Shown: positions 10,183 through 32,256 of the stretch, piece after piece
Numbering within the stretch: position 1 is the first letter of the stretch
How the letters are laid out: each line of letters begins with the position of its first letter
Source of the DNA: Leptospira kirschneri serovar Cynopteri str. 3522 CT
GTDB taxonomy: Bacteria; Spirochaetota; Leptospiria; Leptospirales; Leptospiraceae
NCBI RefSeq assembly: GCF_000243695.2
Contig: NZ_AHMN02000017.1
Coordinates: 29,724 to 93,723 of the forward strand
Direction: 5' to 3'
Length of the DNA: 64,000 bases
Translations under genes and position numbers: made by a program
The notes under the pieces: model-generated
What the model saw: the letters and a program-made list of their open reading frames with translations, nothing else
Told to the model about the DNA's origin: nothing
Databases searched by the model: none

Positions 10183-10731
10183 ACGAATAACTTGATAGCA
10201 GAAGATAGGTTTAGTAGTCAATGTTTTATATAAAATTAGAGATCTAACTCTACTTTAACGATGTACTTTTTGAGAGTTGATTCCATTTTGGATTTTTGCA
10301 GAAGTCTAGATTGAACTCGAATTTATAAAAATATTTATAGATACACTTTCGCAAATCATAAAATAAAACTTTGATTTAAAACTTAGTTTTGTTTTTTATA
10401 ATCAAATTGTATTACATGGGTACTCGATTTTATAGAAACGAGTAGTATATCATAAAATTAGAATGTATTTTTATTGTTTGTGATTTCTAAAGATCGACAA
10501 TTAAAAATTGTTTTAAAAATACTAAATTTTTATTTAAAAAATCATAGAGTATTTTTTGAAAATATTTTTGAGAAAAGTCTTTTTATAGAGTATGGATTTT
10601 AGATTTCCTCTTTGGATTGTTTAACGGAATATGATAATAGAGCATAACTTTCTCATCTGTTCATTAGATTTGAATTTTTAATTACTAAGAATTCCGGTTG
10701 CCAGAGACTCCTGTAGGAGAATACTTGAGTT
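10183..10731. other. AT-rich divergent intergenic region
   Basis: About 550 bp between the leftward aminotransferase and the rightward AAA gene. It is AT-rich, with a degenerate family B-like stretch near 10429 (GATTTTATAGAAACGAGTAG). No gene or RNA is recognisable. Promoters for both genes are expected here but no box pair stands out. Confidence 0.5.
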
Positions 10732-13764
<3,033 letters not shown>

Positions 13765-14293
13765 GCTAAGAGCTCTAAGGTAAAGAGACGAAACAAAAAC
13801 ACAGTTGTAAACGAGTGATGCTTGGATATATTTTGAAGATTTGAGACATAGATTCAGACAAAGAGTATTCTCAATTTAACTTAAAAGTATTGAAGATTAT
13901 GGGGAAGTTATCGTGGGCACAGTCGTAAAAATTGGTTACTTTGGGTTTAATAAATTTAGAAAGAACTCAAAGTTTGTCCTAAGATTTTGGATCTTTTCCA
14001 AAATATGTGAGTTCCCACATTTTCTACAGAAATTGCCGTTTGTAGACGTAAAAAAAGGATGCGATTGTGGGAACTCCCACGATAAGGTTTTATTAACGAA
14101 GAGTCAAAATGGTTTGAAATAAGGACCGGAAGCAAAGAAATCGAATCAACCAAAATTGTTTCAAGGTAAAGAACGGCGAACTAAAAAAGGACTTTAATTT
14201 TTTAAGAGTTTTTATAAAGGCTGCATAACGGTATTTAGGAAAGAATTTCTTTCCTAAATTGATATAAATTAAACCGCCGGTTTCATAAAAAAT
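13765..14293. other. Gene-free region with family A repeats before smpB
   Basis: About 530 bp with no convincing gene. Family A copies are TGTGAGTTCCCACA (14006-14019) and the perfect inverted repeat GTGGGAACTCCCAC (14067-14080). TTATCGTGGG (13908-13917) is the exact reverse complement of CCCACGATAA (14076-14085), so an arc of about 178 bp is bounded by inverted ends. A separate perfect hairpin lies just before smpB. Confidence 0.6.
14233..14259. promoter_or_regulatory. Perfect 12-bp inverted repeat upstream of smpB
   Basis: ATTTAGGAAAGA, three-base loop ATT, then TCTTTCCTAAAT. It lies 34 bp before the smpB start and has no T-run after it, so it is a poor terminator. It may be an operator or a leader hairpin of the smpB-der-plsY operon. 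Confidence 0.55.
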
Positions 14294-14776
<483 letters not shown>

Positions 14777-14800
14777 ACGGCCGCAAAAATTAGGATCAAA

Positions 14801-17686
<2,886 letters not shown>

Positions 17687-17749
17687 AAATGGATTTGAAT
17701 TCGGAGAATATTCAATTTTGCTTTACAAGGTTTTAAATTTAGTATTCAG

Positions 17750-17987
<238 letters not shown>

Positions 17988-18220
17988 TTTTTTTCAAATC
18001 CAATCGTTAAAGAAAATTTGCCACTAGATTTATAACAAAAACAAAATAATCTTATATTTATAGTGATTAGGTTCTAAAGACAATAGTGGCTCAATATTGT
18101 CCAAAAAAATCTTCTTCCAGTTAAATTTTTGCATTAAATTTTTGTTTGGCGTATCATAAAAATGAAAAAACTATTTTATATAGTTTTTATAAATTCATCC
18201 TTAGTCTTTTGTTACCACTG

Positions 18221-18240
18221 ATCCTTATAAAATTGAGTAT
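18221..18240 (+). repeat. Family B repeat copy
   Basis: ATCCTTATAAAATTGAGTAT differs by only a few bases from the family B core. It is followed by a T-rich stretch containing TTTTTATCGCGAC, similar to TTTTTATCGTAAAA after the copy near 61.07 kb. Confidence 0.65.
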
Positions 18241-18340
18241 CTTAAATTTTTATCGCGACTTTATTCAAAACAATAAAGCGGAAGAGACAGTAGTCATTTT
18301 CCTTATCGAATTTGCCAAGCAATGACACAGGATTTTAAAC

Positions 18341-18404
18341 TGTAGGAACTCTTACAAGTTCGAGATTTAACAGACTTATTTCTAAAATGTGGGAACTCTC
18401 ACAA
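18341..18404 (+). repeat. Family A direct pair, 47-bp period
   Basis: TGTAGGAACTCTTACAA (18341-18357) and TGTGGGAACTCTCACAA (18388-18404) are in the same orientation, 47 bp apart. The linker contains GAGATTTAACAGACTTATTT, partly matching the linker at 31.97 kb (AGAATTTAACAGACTTGTTC). Confidence 0.8.
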
Positions 18405-18495
18405 GTTCAAAAAATTTATTGTCTTTAACAGCTCATCTTTAAATTACAATATCTGATAATTGTACTAAAACCATCTCAAAAATATCTTAGGATTA

Positions 18496-18536
<41 letters not shown>

Positions 18537-18541
18537 TTACT

Positions 18542-18630
18542 CATCTCTATAAAATTGAGTACTGTTAATTCTATCACAAAACACTGATTCCATGCAAAAT
18601 ATTAGCTTTTATTAGTTATGAGTAGTAACT
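18542..18630 (+). repeat. Family B extended unit
   Basis: ATCTCTATAAAATTGAGTAC is followed by TGTTAATTCTATCACAAAAC and GCAAAATATTAGC. The whole stretch of about 85 bp closely resembles the first of two tandem units at 60977-61085, showing that family B is longer than its core. Confidence 0.75.
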
Positions 18631-18943
18631 CACTTTTATTTTAGAATTCGCTCCAAAGCCTGAAAAAAATTATCATAGATTTTTAAATCAAATGTGGTAG
18701 TTCCCACAGATTACGTCTCTTTTTATCTTTTTTGCGATTTTAAATTATATCTTTCCGAACGAAGTTTTGCAGTAGTTCCCACATTTAAAGAATCGATCTA
18801 TAAAATTAAGATTTCAACTTTTTTCAGAATCATAGGTTCCTTACGTCCTGCTCACGTTAGTATAGAAATAGGCTTCATTTTTTGCAGAAAAATTAAACTA
18901 TAAAAAGGATTTAAGTTAATTATATTTTACTAATATAAATTTT

Positions 18944-20773
<1,830 letters not shown>

Positions 20774-20863
20774 AATAATCCAGGGTGCATTCTATTCCCT
20801 GCCCAAATCTGGTCAATTGGAAACATTTTCCGGAACATCCGGAAATGAAAAAACATAAAAACT

Positions 20864-23638
<2,775 letters not shown>

Positions 23639-23758
23639 AGTTCGTTTTTATTTTTTGGGATCGTTTGTTTGTATAAGTTTATGCTAGAACATCGCAAAAA
23701 AATTCAGGCTAATTTTTAGATAACGTGATTTCTGCGTGTAATACTTGTTATACGGAAC

Positions 23759-24289
23759 TTATGAAGTTAAATAGTATGGGTATCTATTTGTCATTGGGTT
23801 TGGTTCGAGTTTTAGTTCTCTCGAAATGAGATTTTGTCTCCTGTCAATCTTCCAAATCATTTTGTAAGTCCAGTGAAAACTAGGAACTCCTTGGTTCAAA
23901 GTTTTCACAAAAAAATCCTCCTTCCCACCAAGCTCCTCCAACCAGAGCATATAATTAAAAAGATAACACCTCGAAACCCCATGAGCCGCAGCCAACACAC
24001 CCAAGGTCGACCAAACCCCGGTATGAACCCGAATGCTAAACTTCTTCATCTTACCAACGCCCCGATTGTATTTGATTTTACCCGCCTTGTAATGAAGACG
24101 TTTCATCGAGGCGATCTGTTTAGAATATTTTCTCAATAAAATGGGAAGTTTGCCCCGAAGGGCTTTTCTTTCTTGCGAGTTCAAACGATTCCAATAATCA
24201 TTCGGCACCAAAAGAGAATCCGTACCAACAGCATTTTCTACCAAAGCAGACTCAATTTTTTGACCGTCATCTAATAAAAGAATATCCAT
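23759..24289 (-). CDS. DUF1564 family protein (Leptospira-specific)
   Basis: 176 residues. The pattern DSLLVPNDYWNRL near the N terminus, a basic middle region (LRKYSKQIASMKRLHYKAG), and the conserved block RVHTGVWSTLGVLAAAHGVSRCYLFNYMLWLEELG is that of the DUF1564 paralog family found in many copies in Leptospira. Function unknown. The C-terminal helical block resembles ribbon-helix-helix-like DNA-binding proteins, so a regulatory role is possible but not shown. It is isolated, with repeat family C directly upstream. Confidence 0.8.
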   Translation of the reverse strand: MDILLLDDGQKIESALVENAVGTDSLLVPNDYWNRLNSQERKALRGKLPILLRKYSKQIASMKRLHYKAGKIKYNRGVGKMKKFSIRVHTGVWSTLGVLAAAHGVSRCYLFNYMLWLEELGGKEDFFVKTLNQGVPSFHWTYKMIWKIDRRQNLISRELKLEPNPMTNRYPYYLTS

Positions 24290-24361
24290 ACCAGAAACGG
24301 TTCTTCGACCTTTCTAAACGGAGCGATTTATAGAAAAAAAATTTAAAAGAAAACAAAATAT

Positions 24362-24672
24362 TTTAACGTGAGTTTGGTGGTTGAAAATCTGGGCGAATAA
24401 AAAACTCAGGTGCAACAACTCCACTATGAGTACGTTTTAGATATATTGTATAATACTTCCGGTATGCAATTTATTGACCAAAAGCTAAAGAAGCCCCGTC
24501 CGACAATGCTGTGGCAGCCGGATTCACATTAGAGTTGTTGAAAAATGAATCCTCCATCTGCTTTCTATTGCACTGAAGCAGTTTTGCTAATCCCACTACA
24601 GAATTTTCAACAATTCTATTATTAAAGTATAAACTATTAGATGCTTTATTATATCGTTCTGAGCCAGAATAA
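24362..24672 (+). repeat. Family C degenerate dispersed element
   Basis: Begins with TTAACGTGAGTTTGGTGG. It contains ATGCAATTTATTGACC, a GC-rich island around GTGGCAGCCGGATTCAC, GTTGTTGAAAAATGAATC, and ends near CGTTCTGAGCC. Related stretches occur near 31.7, 42.8-43.05, 52.2-52.55, 54.94-55.22 and 61.2-61.3 kb. No intact reading frame spans it. It fills most of the 456-bp gap 24290-24745. Confidence 0.65.
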
Positions 24673-24673
24673 A

Positions 24674-24699
24674 AAAAGAGCGGAAAATTCCGCTCTTTT
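24674..24699 (-). terminator. Intrinsic terminator after the Cys-rich gene
   Basis: GAGCGGAA (24678-24685), loop AA, TTCCGCTC (24688-24695), flanked by A4 and T4 that extend the stem. Read on the minus strand, it lies 46 bp past the stop of the Cys-rich gene. It could also work from the other side. Confidence 0.8.
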
Positions 24700-24745
24700 C
24701 AGAAAAATTAAAAACTTCTTATATTCTAGAAGTTTTGTGTAGTGT

Positions 24746-25039
24746 TTATTTTTTATTCGTGTTGTAAGTGCTTACGATACACTCGTTAAACGGTTTACAC
24801 TGACTCTTATGATTCTCAAAACAAGCTATAACGGCGGCGCTGTGTTTTTTACACGAATTGAGGCAACCGGTTTTTACTTTGTTTTTTTCTTCGGCGCTGA
24901 GTTTTCTAGGCGCGTTTTGATCCACACAGCCAGAATAAAAACCGCAAACTTCATTACAAGACGCGGATTGAGCAGATAGAGAAGAACCTGCTAAAATTAG
25001 AAAAGAAAGAATCAATAGAAAGAAATGTTTCAACGTCAT
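24746..25039 (-). CDS. Small Cys-rich exported protein
   Basis: 97 residues. A hydrophobic signal peptide ([20 protein letters not shown]) is followed by a mature part of about 72 residues with eight Cys in CxxxC-like spacing ([35 protein letters not shown]). This resembles a small Cys-rich protein family of Leptospira; the disulfides would form in the periplasm. The strong GGAG lies only 1 nt before ATG 25039 but 7 nt before the TTG at codon 3, so translation may begin at TTG 25033. It lies just downstream of a tRNA on the same strand and ends in a clear terminator. Confidence 0.8.
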   Translation of the reverse strand: MTLKHFFLLILSFLILAGSSLSAQSASCNEVCGFYSGCVDQNAPRKLSAEEKNKVKTGCLNSCKKHSAAVIACFENHKSQCKPFNECIVSTYNTNKK

Positions 25040-25040
25040 T

Positions 25041-25137
<97 letters not shown>

Positions 25138-25189
25138 GGGACCCGATTCAATCGGTTCCAGTGCTATTTTTTTCGAGGGAATTGCATTG

Positions 25190-26482
25190 TCAAGGTTTCC
25201 TTCCGACCTGAGATTTCCAAATTTCAAACAGAATTTTCCAAGCGGAGACCGAAAAAACCTCTACTATTTTTTGATTTTCTAATTCTTTCTTTTCTTTCCA
25301 TTTTTCCAAAAGTGAATTTGAAATTTCGGTTTGAATCAACTTCCAGTCTTTTTGAACGTTTTCATCTAAAGGAATCGTTAGTAACTCTTGAACTGACTTC
25401 AAACGATTCAAGAGTTCCGGAATTTCTAACTCTTCTAATTCTTTCTTTTTGTTTTCTAAAATAGAAAGAAGAACGTTTTTAGCCATATCATATTCATTTT
25501 GAAGAATAGAATGAAAAAAGGATTCTTCTTCTCCTACGTGTCTAGAAATTCGAGAGGCGAATCTATGTTCGGTGAGTTCTCTCCAAGATTCGTTTCTTTG
25601 GAAACTAGGAAAGGAGGTAGGAATTTTTAGATCCAGATCTAAATTTTCACGGACATCTAAAAAAATGGAATCTAAAACCAAAAATAAAAATGAGGGGCTC
25701 AACCAAGGCGGAACGGAAATTTCTAAAGAGGAAAAATTTCCGTTTTCGTCTTTGATAAAACTAGGAGAGTTTTCAAAATCTATTGCAGAAATGATCGCGC
25801 CGGAACGGTAGAGTAAAGTCGGTAGAATTTCCCTACTTTCGGAAAGATCGATAATTAGTTTAGAAAAATTGAATTTAATTTTTTCGGAAACGTTGGAGAA
25901 TAGATAAATTGCAAAAAGACTTTGAACTCCGTTTAATTTAGGAGTAATTAAAAAAAGTCCTTCTTGTTTTTCTAATATCTTTTCCGTAAAATTTTCTGGG
26001 ATCGGAGATTCTAATATCTTTTCCAGATCTAAAATATCCTCGGATAAAATTTGAAATTCAAGTTTGAATATGGAAGTGTTTCTTATTTTTTGATTTTTTC
26101 TTTTGCAAATTTGTTCTATTGTATCTTCTATTTTTGCGATTTTAGAAACTACTGTGGGTTCGTTCGAAATAAATGGAAAGTGAAACGATTCCCCCCAAAC
26201 ATACGCTGGAAAAATTTTAGATGGAAACTTGGATGTGATTTCTCCAAGTCGAGAGATAGAACGAAAAGACGTCTTTTCGGACTTCCGAAGTTGTATCTTA
26301 TCAAAAATAGAATCCGGGAATTCGATCCAGTATTTTGCATTTTTTTCTTGGGCCCAGATTTTTAATTGGATCGAAAATTCTTTCAAAGCGGATGGATGAG
26401 AATTTTCAAACAAAGATTCGAGTGTTTCTCGATCGAATCTTTGTTTGAATTCCGTTTCGGTTAGAAGATGAATTTGTCTCAT
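25190..26482 (-). CDS. Hypothetical protein, about 430 residues
   Basis: ATG 26482 is chosen, with GAGAAA just upstream; a GTG at 26497 would add five residues. No domain is recognised. The protein is soluble and unusually rich in Phe, Ile, Ser, Lys and Glu (FPSKIFPAYVWGESFHFPF, LFLVLDSIFLDVRENLDLDL). The C-terminal third is charged and helical (KNVLLSILENKKKELEELEI, EKWKEKKELENQK), probably coiled coil. A flagellar or secretion-type adaptor is conceivable from the pattern, but nothing proves it. It is read leftward toward the tRNA. Confidence 0.7.
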   Translation of the reverse strand: MRQIHLLTETEFKQRFDRETLESLFENSHPSALKEFSIQLKIWAQEKNAKYWIEFPDSIFDKIQLRKSEKTSFRSISRLGEITSKFPSKIFPAYVWGESFHFPFISNEPTVVSKIAKIEDTIEQICKRKNQKIRNTSIFKLEFQILSEDILDLEKILESPIPENFTEKILEKQEGLFLITPKLNGVQSLFAIYLFSNVSEKIKFNFSKLIIDLSESREILPTLLYRSGAIISAIDFENSPSFIKDENGNFSSLEISVPPWLSPSFLFLVLDSIFLDVRENLDLDLKIPTSFPSFQRNESWRELTEHRFASRISRHVGEEESFFHSILQNEYDMAKNVLLSILENKKKELEELEIPELLNRLKSVQELLTIPLDENVQKDWKLIQTEISNSLLEKWKEKKELENQKIVEVFSVSAWKILFEIWKSQVGRKP

Positions 26483-26495
26483 GAGTTTCTCAAAC

Positions 26496-26534
<39 letters not shown>

Positions 26535-26718
26535 GGTGCTGTACGAAATTTGTGCTAGTTGCCAATGGAACTGTAAAAACGATAAAATCTGCAACCGTAG
26601 TGTATTTTAGAGCTTGCCTGTCTTTCAAGGAATTTTACTTTGATTCCGAATTCGATCTTGAAACAGAGTAAAAAGAGAGCTTCTCTCTTTTTCTTGAAAA
26701 ACATCGAATTTCAATTCA

Positions 26719-26736
26719 TTGGTACAATATTTGCAC
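26719..26736 (+). promoter_or_regulatory. Sigma-54-type promoter of glnA
   Basis: TTGGTACAATATTTGCAC carries the two invariant pairs of a -24/-12 promoter, GG and GC, with exactly the canonical 12-bp offset (consensus TGGCACG-N4-TTGCW). The predicted start is near 26747, giving a leader of about 60 nt before the glnA ATG. Nitrogen control of glnA from such promoters is classical in proteobacteria. Here it is inferred from sequence only; no clear NtrC-type enhancer was found in 26498-26718. Confidence 0.65.
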
Positions 26737-26807
26737 AAAAAATGTAAACGACTCTACGTTTGAATTAGAGATTCATGATTATAATCGAAAACAATTAGGA
26801 GAACAGA

Positions 26808-28229
<1,422 letters not shown>

Positions 28230-28300
28230 TTCAAGTCAATTTTTAGGCGCTCCTTTTTGGGAAGTGTTCTTGGAAATTTTCGAATCGAAATGGAACTTTA

Positions 28301-28328
28301 AAAGCCCGAGTCTTCTCGGGCTTTTTTT
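28301..28328 (+). terminator. Intrinsic terminator of glnA
   Basis: AAAGCCCGAG, loop TCTT, CTCGGGCTTT, then more T. It is a perfect 10-bp stem with a T-run, 71 bp after the glnA stop. Confidence 0.92.
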
Positions 28329-28343
28329 ATGTGTTAGGGTTTT

Positions 28344-28503
28344 GTCGGAGTTACGACAAGATTGTTTATGGGGATTTTACTTTACAAAATGTTAATTTTA
28401 TGTTAGGTGAAAATTTCCGAAAACTTCCCACAAGGGCCCGAACTCAGTGCCTCACTCGTCAGGGTCGAGCGTTTCACTAAAAAATCGTCGGAGTTACGAC
28501 AAG
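28344..28503 (+). repeat. 17-bp direct repeat pair GTCGGAGTTACGACAAG
   Basis: Identical 17-mers at 28344-28360 and 28487-28503, 143 bp apart. Each contains the inverted arms GTCG...CGAC. They lie between the glnA terminator and the 3-prime end of the next, leftward gene. The intervening bases include CTCACTCGTCAGGGTCGAGC and no gene. Confidence 0.75.
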
Positions 28504-28511
28504 GTTTCGTC

Positions 28512-29231
28512 TTACTGTTCTAGAAGAGGTTTGTTGGCGTCTGGGTGTTGGGCTAAATATTCTTGGACGGTTTTTCTTTTTTTCTCCAAACGGGAAAGAT
28601 GGTCCTCGATGATCGTTCCGAAATCCAATTTGCCTGTAATGATTTCATAACGTTCCGTTTCTATTGTTCCTAAATCCAGATCGGAATCGATTTCAGAAGA
28701 ACGATCGGCGTATTTTTGAGCTTCTTTCCAATAGGGAATTGCCTCTTTATAAAAACCGTCGGCCACTTCGAAAGAACGGTTTAAGTCGTATGCGAAATCT
28801 AGATTATAAAAATATAAATGTCGCTTATCAAATTGAGAGGCGATCCTCATATAAGAACGCATAATCTGAAGATTCATGTGCATAAAAAGAAGGTTGCGAT
28901 ATTTATAATATTCGTCTTCGTCTTTAACGGGACAAAGAGCGTTTTTAGGATGTCTGAACCGTTTCTTAAGTCCTGTCTTTAAAAAGTAGATGTTCCTTCT
29001 AAGTTCGTTTTCACCGTAGTGAAGTTTGAGACCATAGAGTTGGTAATAGTCTTCTAAAAATTTTGGTTCCCATTTATGAAGTTTATAAGGTACCCAATCG
29101 GAGAATTTAGTATAAGGACCGTTTTTCTCGTACTCGTAGTTGTAATCTAAGTCTATTTCTGGCGAAATCGGAGCGCTCAAAAGTATTCCAAATAAAATAC
29201 AATAGATTGATTTGATTATTCCCACGCGCAT
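28512..29231 (-). CDS. Hypothetical exported, mostly helical protein
   Basis: 239 residues. The N-terminal hydrophobic segment IIKSIYCILFGILLSAP looks like a signal peptide cleaved near residue 22-25. The mature part is rich in Tyr, Leu, Glu and Lys (KLHKWEPKFLEDYYQLYGLK, RNLLFMHMNLQIMRSYMRIA, FYKEAIPYWKEAQKYADRSS) and should be almost all helix, with a TPR-like flavour. A function is not recognisable. Exported helical proteins of this size in Leptospira include the flagellar sheath proteins FcpA and FcpB, which would be worth comparing, but no match is claimed. Starts at ATG 29231. Confidence 0.75.
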   Translation of the reverse strand: MRVGIIKSIYCILFGILLSAPISPEIDLDYNYEYEKNGPYTKFSDWVPYKLHKWEPKFLEDYYQLYGLKLHYGENELRRNIYFLKTGLKKRFRHPKNALCPVKDEDEYYKYRNLLFMHMNLQIMRSYMRIASQFDKRHLYFYNLDFAYDLNRSFEVADGFYKEAIPYWKEAQKYADRSSEIDSDLDLGTIETERYEIITGKLDFGTIIEDHLSRLEKKRKTVQEYLAQHPDANKPLLEQ

Positions 29232-30103
29232 TCAAAATAATTTTCGGCAAATTTCGATTTTTAGGTGAGAATGGAATCTTAGAAAACAAAAGAGTTTTTG
29301 AGTTGAATTTCCTGAAATTAACGTAAACAAGGGCGTAAGAAAACCATGATTCTGAAAAAAAGTTGGAATCTGAACCTTACGATCATCGAGTGGGAACTCA
29401 CATAAAACTTAGGTTTGTTTGTAAAATGATGTAGTAACTGCTGCAAACCACGATTTTACAAATAATTGTAGGAACTCATACTTTTGGAAAATTTTTTCTC
29501 CGGCCGAACTCACGTTAAGTAGGATTTAAATTTTGATGATGGCCGTAAAACAGCGGTTTTGTGTAACAATCTGATTGAACGATGATTCTTTTTGTAGTAG
29601 TTCCCAATTTTCAAAGTTTAACTGGTAAATCCACAATTTGTGAGAGTTCCCACATCTATTTTTTTACGAAAAAATTGACCTAATATAAAACGGATTTCTT
29701 AGTCCGAATTTGTAGTAAATATCAGGATCGATGCAATTTATAAGAACTTCTAGATTTTTCCAAACATCCACCGTTCATTTTCAGCGCCGTTTTTTTATGC
29801 GTTCGTAGTAACATCGGATCGTATCTAAAAATCGGACATAAGACGGTCATCTGTGGGAACTACTGCGACTTAAGATATTTACTAGAAAACTCTAAATTTA
29901 CGATTTTATTTCATTTTGTTCCTAATATTTTCCAAGATGTACTTTGATACTTGAGGTTATAGATCATTGGGTTCTCCGACTAAAAAAAGAATTTTTTGAA
30001 ATGGCTCCAAGTCTAAACTACGAGTTCGGAAATTACTTTGATGGGAATGAGGTTGACCTCAGGTTTTTTAATTGAAGCATAGTTCTCGGAACCAGATTTC
30101 TTT
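29232..30103. other. Gene-free region dominated by family A repeats
   Basis: About 870 bp between divergent genes. An inverted copy of the longer A element is at 29335-29402. Other A copies are at 29467-29481 (followed by GAAAATTTTTTCTC and GAACTCACGTTAAG), 29594-29606 with 29639-29654 (46-bp period, reverse), and 29852-29866. Nothing is recognised from 29870 to 30100. No gene is supported. Confidence 0.7.
29594..29654 (-). repeat. Family A reverse pair with conserved linker
   Basis: GTAGTAGTTCCCA and TGTGAGAGTTCCCACA have cores 46 bp apart. Reverse-complemented, the linker reads GTGGATTTACCAGTTAAACT, nearly identical to the linker at 64-95 of this window. The two loci are therefore copies of one unit of about 62 bp. 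Confidence 0.8.
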
Positions 30104-31480
30104 TTGGTCTTTTCATTCGTGTTGTCTAAAATTTTAATATATAAGAATTTTCTAATCCGTTTTTTGATTTTAAACATCAGTGTATTTGGATGTATTTTTC
30201 CTATTTCTGCAGAGGCCGTTTCCGAGTCTCTGAGAAAAACGGTTGTAGAAGGTATTTCCGGCGAAGGCCCAACAACCGGATGGATTCTGGTGATGGGTGG
30301 AATTTTGGCAAGCCTATTGCCTTGTGTTTATCCTTTGTATCCGATTACAGTGGGAATCGTAAGAGCCAGAGGAGAGGGTTCTCCAAAAATTCTTCACCCT
30401 GCGATTTATTATCTTGGTTTGGTTGCAACTTATTCTTGTTTCGGGTTGATTGCAGGTTTTAGTGGAGGAGCGTTTAACGTTATTCTACGTTATCCTATCG
30501 TGAATCTAGGGCTTTCCATTTTGATTTTTTTATTGGCACTGGGATCATTGGATCTGATTCATCTTCCTTTTTTTAGATCTAAAGAAGTAAAGACGGGACA
30601 AGGTTGTGGTGGAACATTTTTACTAGGGATGGGAGCGGGACTTCTTTCTTCTCCTTGTGTGGGACCGGTTGTGGTAGCGATTCTTTTGCAGATCACCGCG
30701 GGGGTTGGTATAATATCGATCGGTTCCGTGTTTCTTGCTTCTTTTAAGATGTTTTTGTTTGGAATCGGCTTAGGTTTTCCTTTTTTAATGATAGGCGTTT
30801 TTGGTTTGAGTCTGCCAAAATCAGGAAAATGGATGCGTTGGGTTCAATGGATTTTAGGAATATTCGTATTATACTTTTCTTATACGTATTTTCAAAAATC
30901 TCTTTCTGGTTGGGGAATTCCGGATTCTTCCATTCCTTTGGCTGCGTTTGGAATTTTGTTTTTACTTTTTTGTCTCTATTTTCTTCTTCCAAATGAGTGG
31001 AATCGTTATGTGAAAATGAAGAAAACTCTCTTTTTAGGAGGGGTCGTATTGTCCGCTGTAGGACTTGTAGTTTTACTGACATATAGTCTGGGAAGAGTTA
31101 ATTCCACTTCCGTGATAGAAATGGAAACGAAAGGAAATCTTTCTTGGCATCGAATTCCTTCTAAAGCTTATGCGGAAGGAACAGAGACTGGAAAAAAAGT
31201 GTTCATTGATTTTTATGCTGATTGGTGTACAAACTGTAAAACGTTTGAGGAACTTACTCAAAACGATTCCGCTTTGAACGATGCTTTGCAAGGTGCTGTT
31301 CTTTTAAAAATCAAAGACCAAGATCCTATTTTTGAAATGTATGCAAACGATTCTCGTTTTGAGGAATTAAAAATAGGCCTCCCGTTTTTTGTGATCTTAG
31401 ACGCCGATGGAAATCTTTTATATAAAAACACGGATTATCAAGACACTTCTACTATGATTCAAATCTTAAAACAACTTTAA
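30104..31480 (+). CDS. DsbD-like thiol:disulfide interchange protein (short form)
   Basis: 458 residues from a TTG start (start uncertain; no clear ribosome site). A signal/anchor segment is followed by about eight membrane helices of the DsbD-beta/CcdA type. The two reactive Cys are C74 in [10 protein letters not shown] and C185 in [11 protein letters not shown]-terminal thioredoxin-like domain has DWCTNCK (C375/C378). The N-terminal periplasmic alpha domain of classical DsbD is missing. The protein should carry electrons from cytoplasmic thioredoxin across the inner membrane to periplasmic partners such as cytochrome c maturation or isomerases. Monocistronic. Confidence 0.85.
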   Translation: MVFSFVLSKILIYKNFLIRFLILNISVFGCIFPISAEAVSESLRKTVVEGISGEGPTTGWILVMGGILASLLPCVYPLYPITVGIVRARGEGSPKILHPAIYYLGLVATYSCFGLIAGFSGGAFNVILRYPIVNLGLSILIFLLALGSLDLIHLPFFRSKEVKTGQGCGGTFLLGMGAGLLSSPCVGPVVVAILLQITAGVGIISIGSVFLASFKMFLFGIGLGFPFLMIGVFGLSLPKSGKWMRWVQWILGIFVLYFSYTYFQKSLSGWGIPDSSIPLAAFGILFLLFCLYFLLPNEWNRYVKMKKTLFLGGVVLSAVGLVVLLTYSLGRVNSTSVIEMETKGNLSWHRIPSKAYAEGTETGKKVFIDFYADWCTNCKTFEELTQNDSALNDALQGAVLLKIKDQDPIFEMYANDSRFEELKIGLPFFVILDADGNLLYKNTDYQDTSTMIQILKQL

Positions 31481-32256
31481 AGGTCCAAATTTATAACAGT
31501 GAATTTTTAATTTAGTGAAGATCGTATAACTGCGATTTTGTGTAGTAAGTTGATTTTATTGATTAAAACTTATGTAATATAGAATACCACGGATTTTTGT
31601 CGTAAAAGCTTGTTTGAGTATAAACATTAGTATTTTTTTATATAGTTTTGAATAAACTATAAATAATAGGGTTGTTGAAAATTCCATAGTGGGGGATTAG
31701 TAAACTCAGGTGCTGCTCTCTATGGATCGCGCATAATAATCGTTTTACGCATTGGTTATACTGAACTCGTGTTATTTAGATTTATGACGATTCTTTAAAG
31801 TGTTTTATTTTTAACTTGTTCCGACGAAATGGATCTGGTTGAAAAAGTTAAATTCTAAAAATCTGGAAGATTTTTGTTTCAATCAATGGATCTAATTTAC
31901 GTTACATAGATTTACAGTCGTTTTTTGATAAAAGACGCTTTGTTTTTTAAACTGTGGGAACTCTTACAAGTTCAGAATTTAACAGACTTGTTCTCATTTT
32001 ACTACTCGGACGTATGAAAATAATACCAAAAATGAACGAGCAATTTTATCAAGGATATAGAAGTTCTCAAAAATTTACGCCTAACTCAGATTTTGGGCTT
32101 TTTGTGGTAGATCCCACATTCTAACTTTTAAAACAAGTTCACGATAGTATTCTGATACTTCGCAAAACCACGAACTAAAATTTGGTCGTAACTACGCCCG
32201 AATTTTACGGAATATTTGATTTTCAGAGTGCGACTTAGAAAAAATACTGACAAACG
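31481..32256. other. Gene-free region with repeat families A and C
   Basis: About 775 bp. A family C fragment at about 31676-31790 contains GTTGTTGAAAATTCC, CTCTCTATGGATCGCGC and GAACTCGTGTTATTTAG. Family A copies are TGTGGGAACTCTTACAAG at 31953-31970 and TGTGGTAGATCCCACA at 32103-32118. No gene or promoter is assigned; purL starts at 32257 without an obvious ribosome site. Confidence 0.65.

Noticed and set aside
13913..14122. 69-codon frame between the AAA protein and smpB
   Set aside because: It consists largely of family A repeats and inverted repeats; no protein-like composition.
29880..30100. Possible riboswitch before the DsbD-like gene
   Set aside because: GAGGTTGACCTC forms a short inverted repeat but no known riboswitch motif was recognised.
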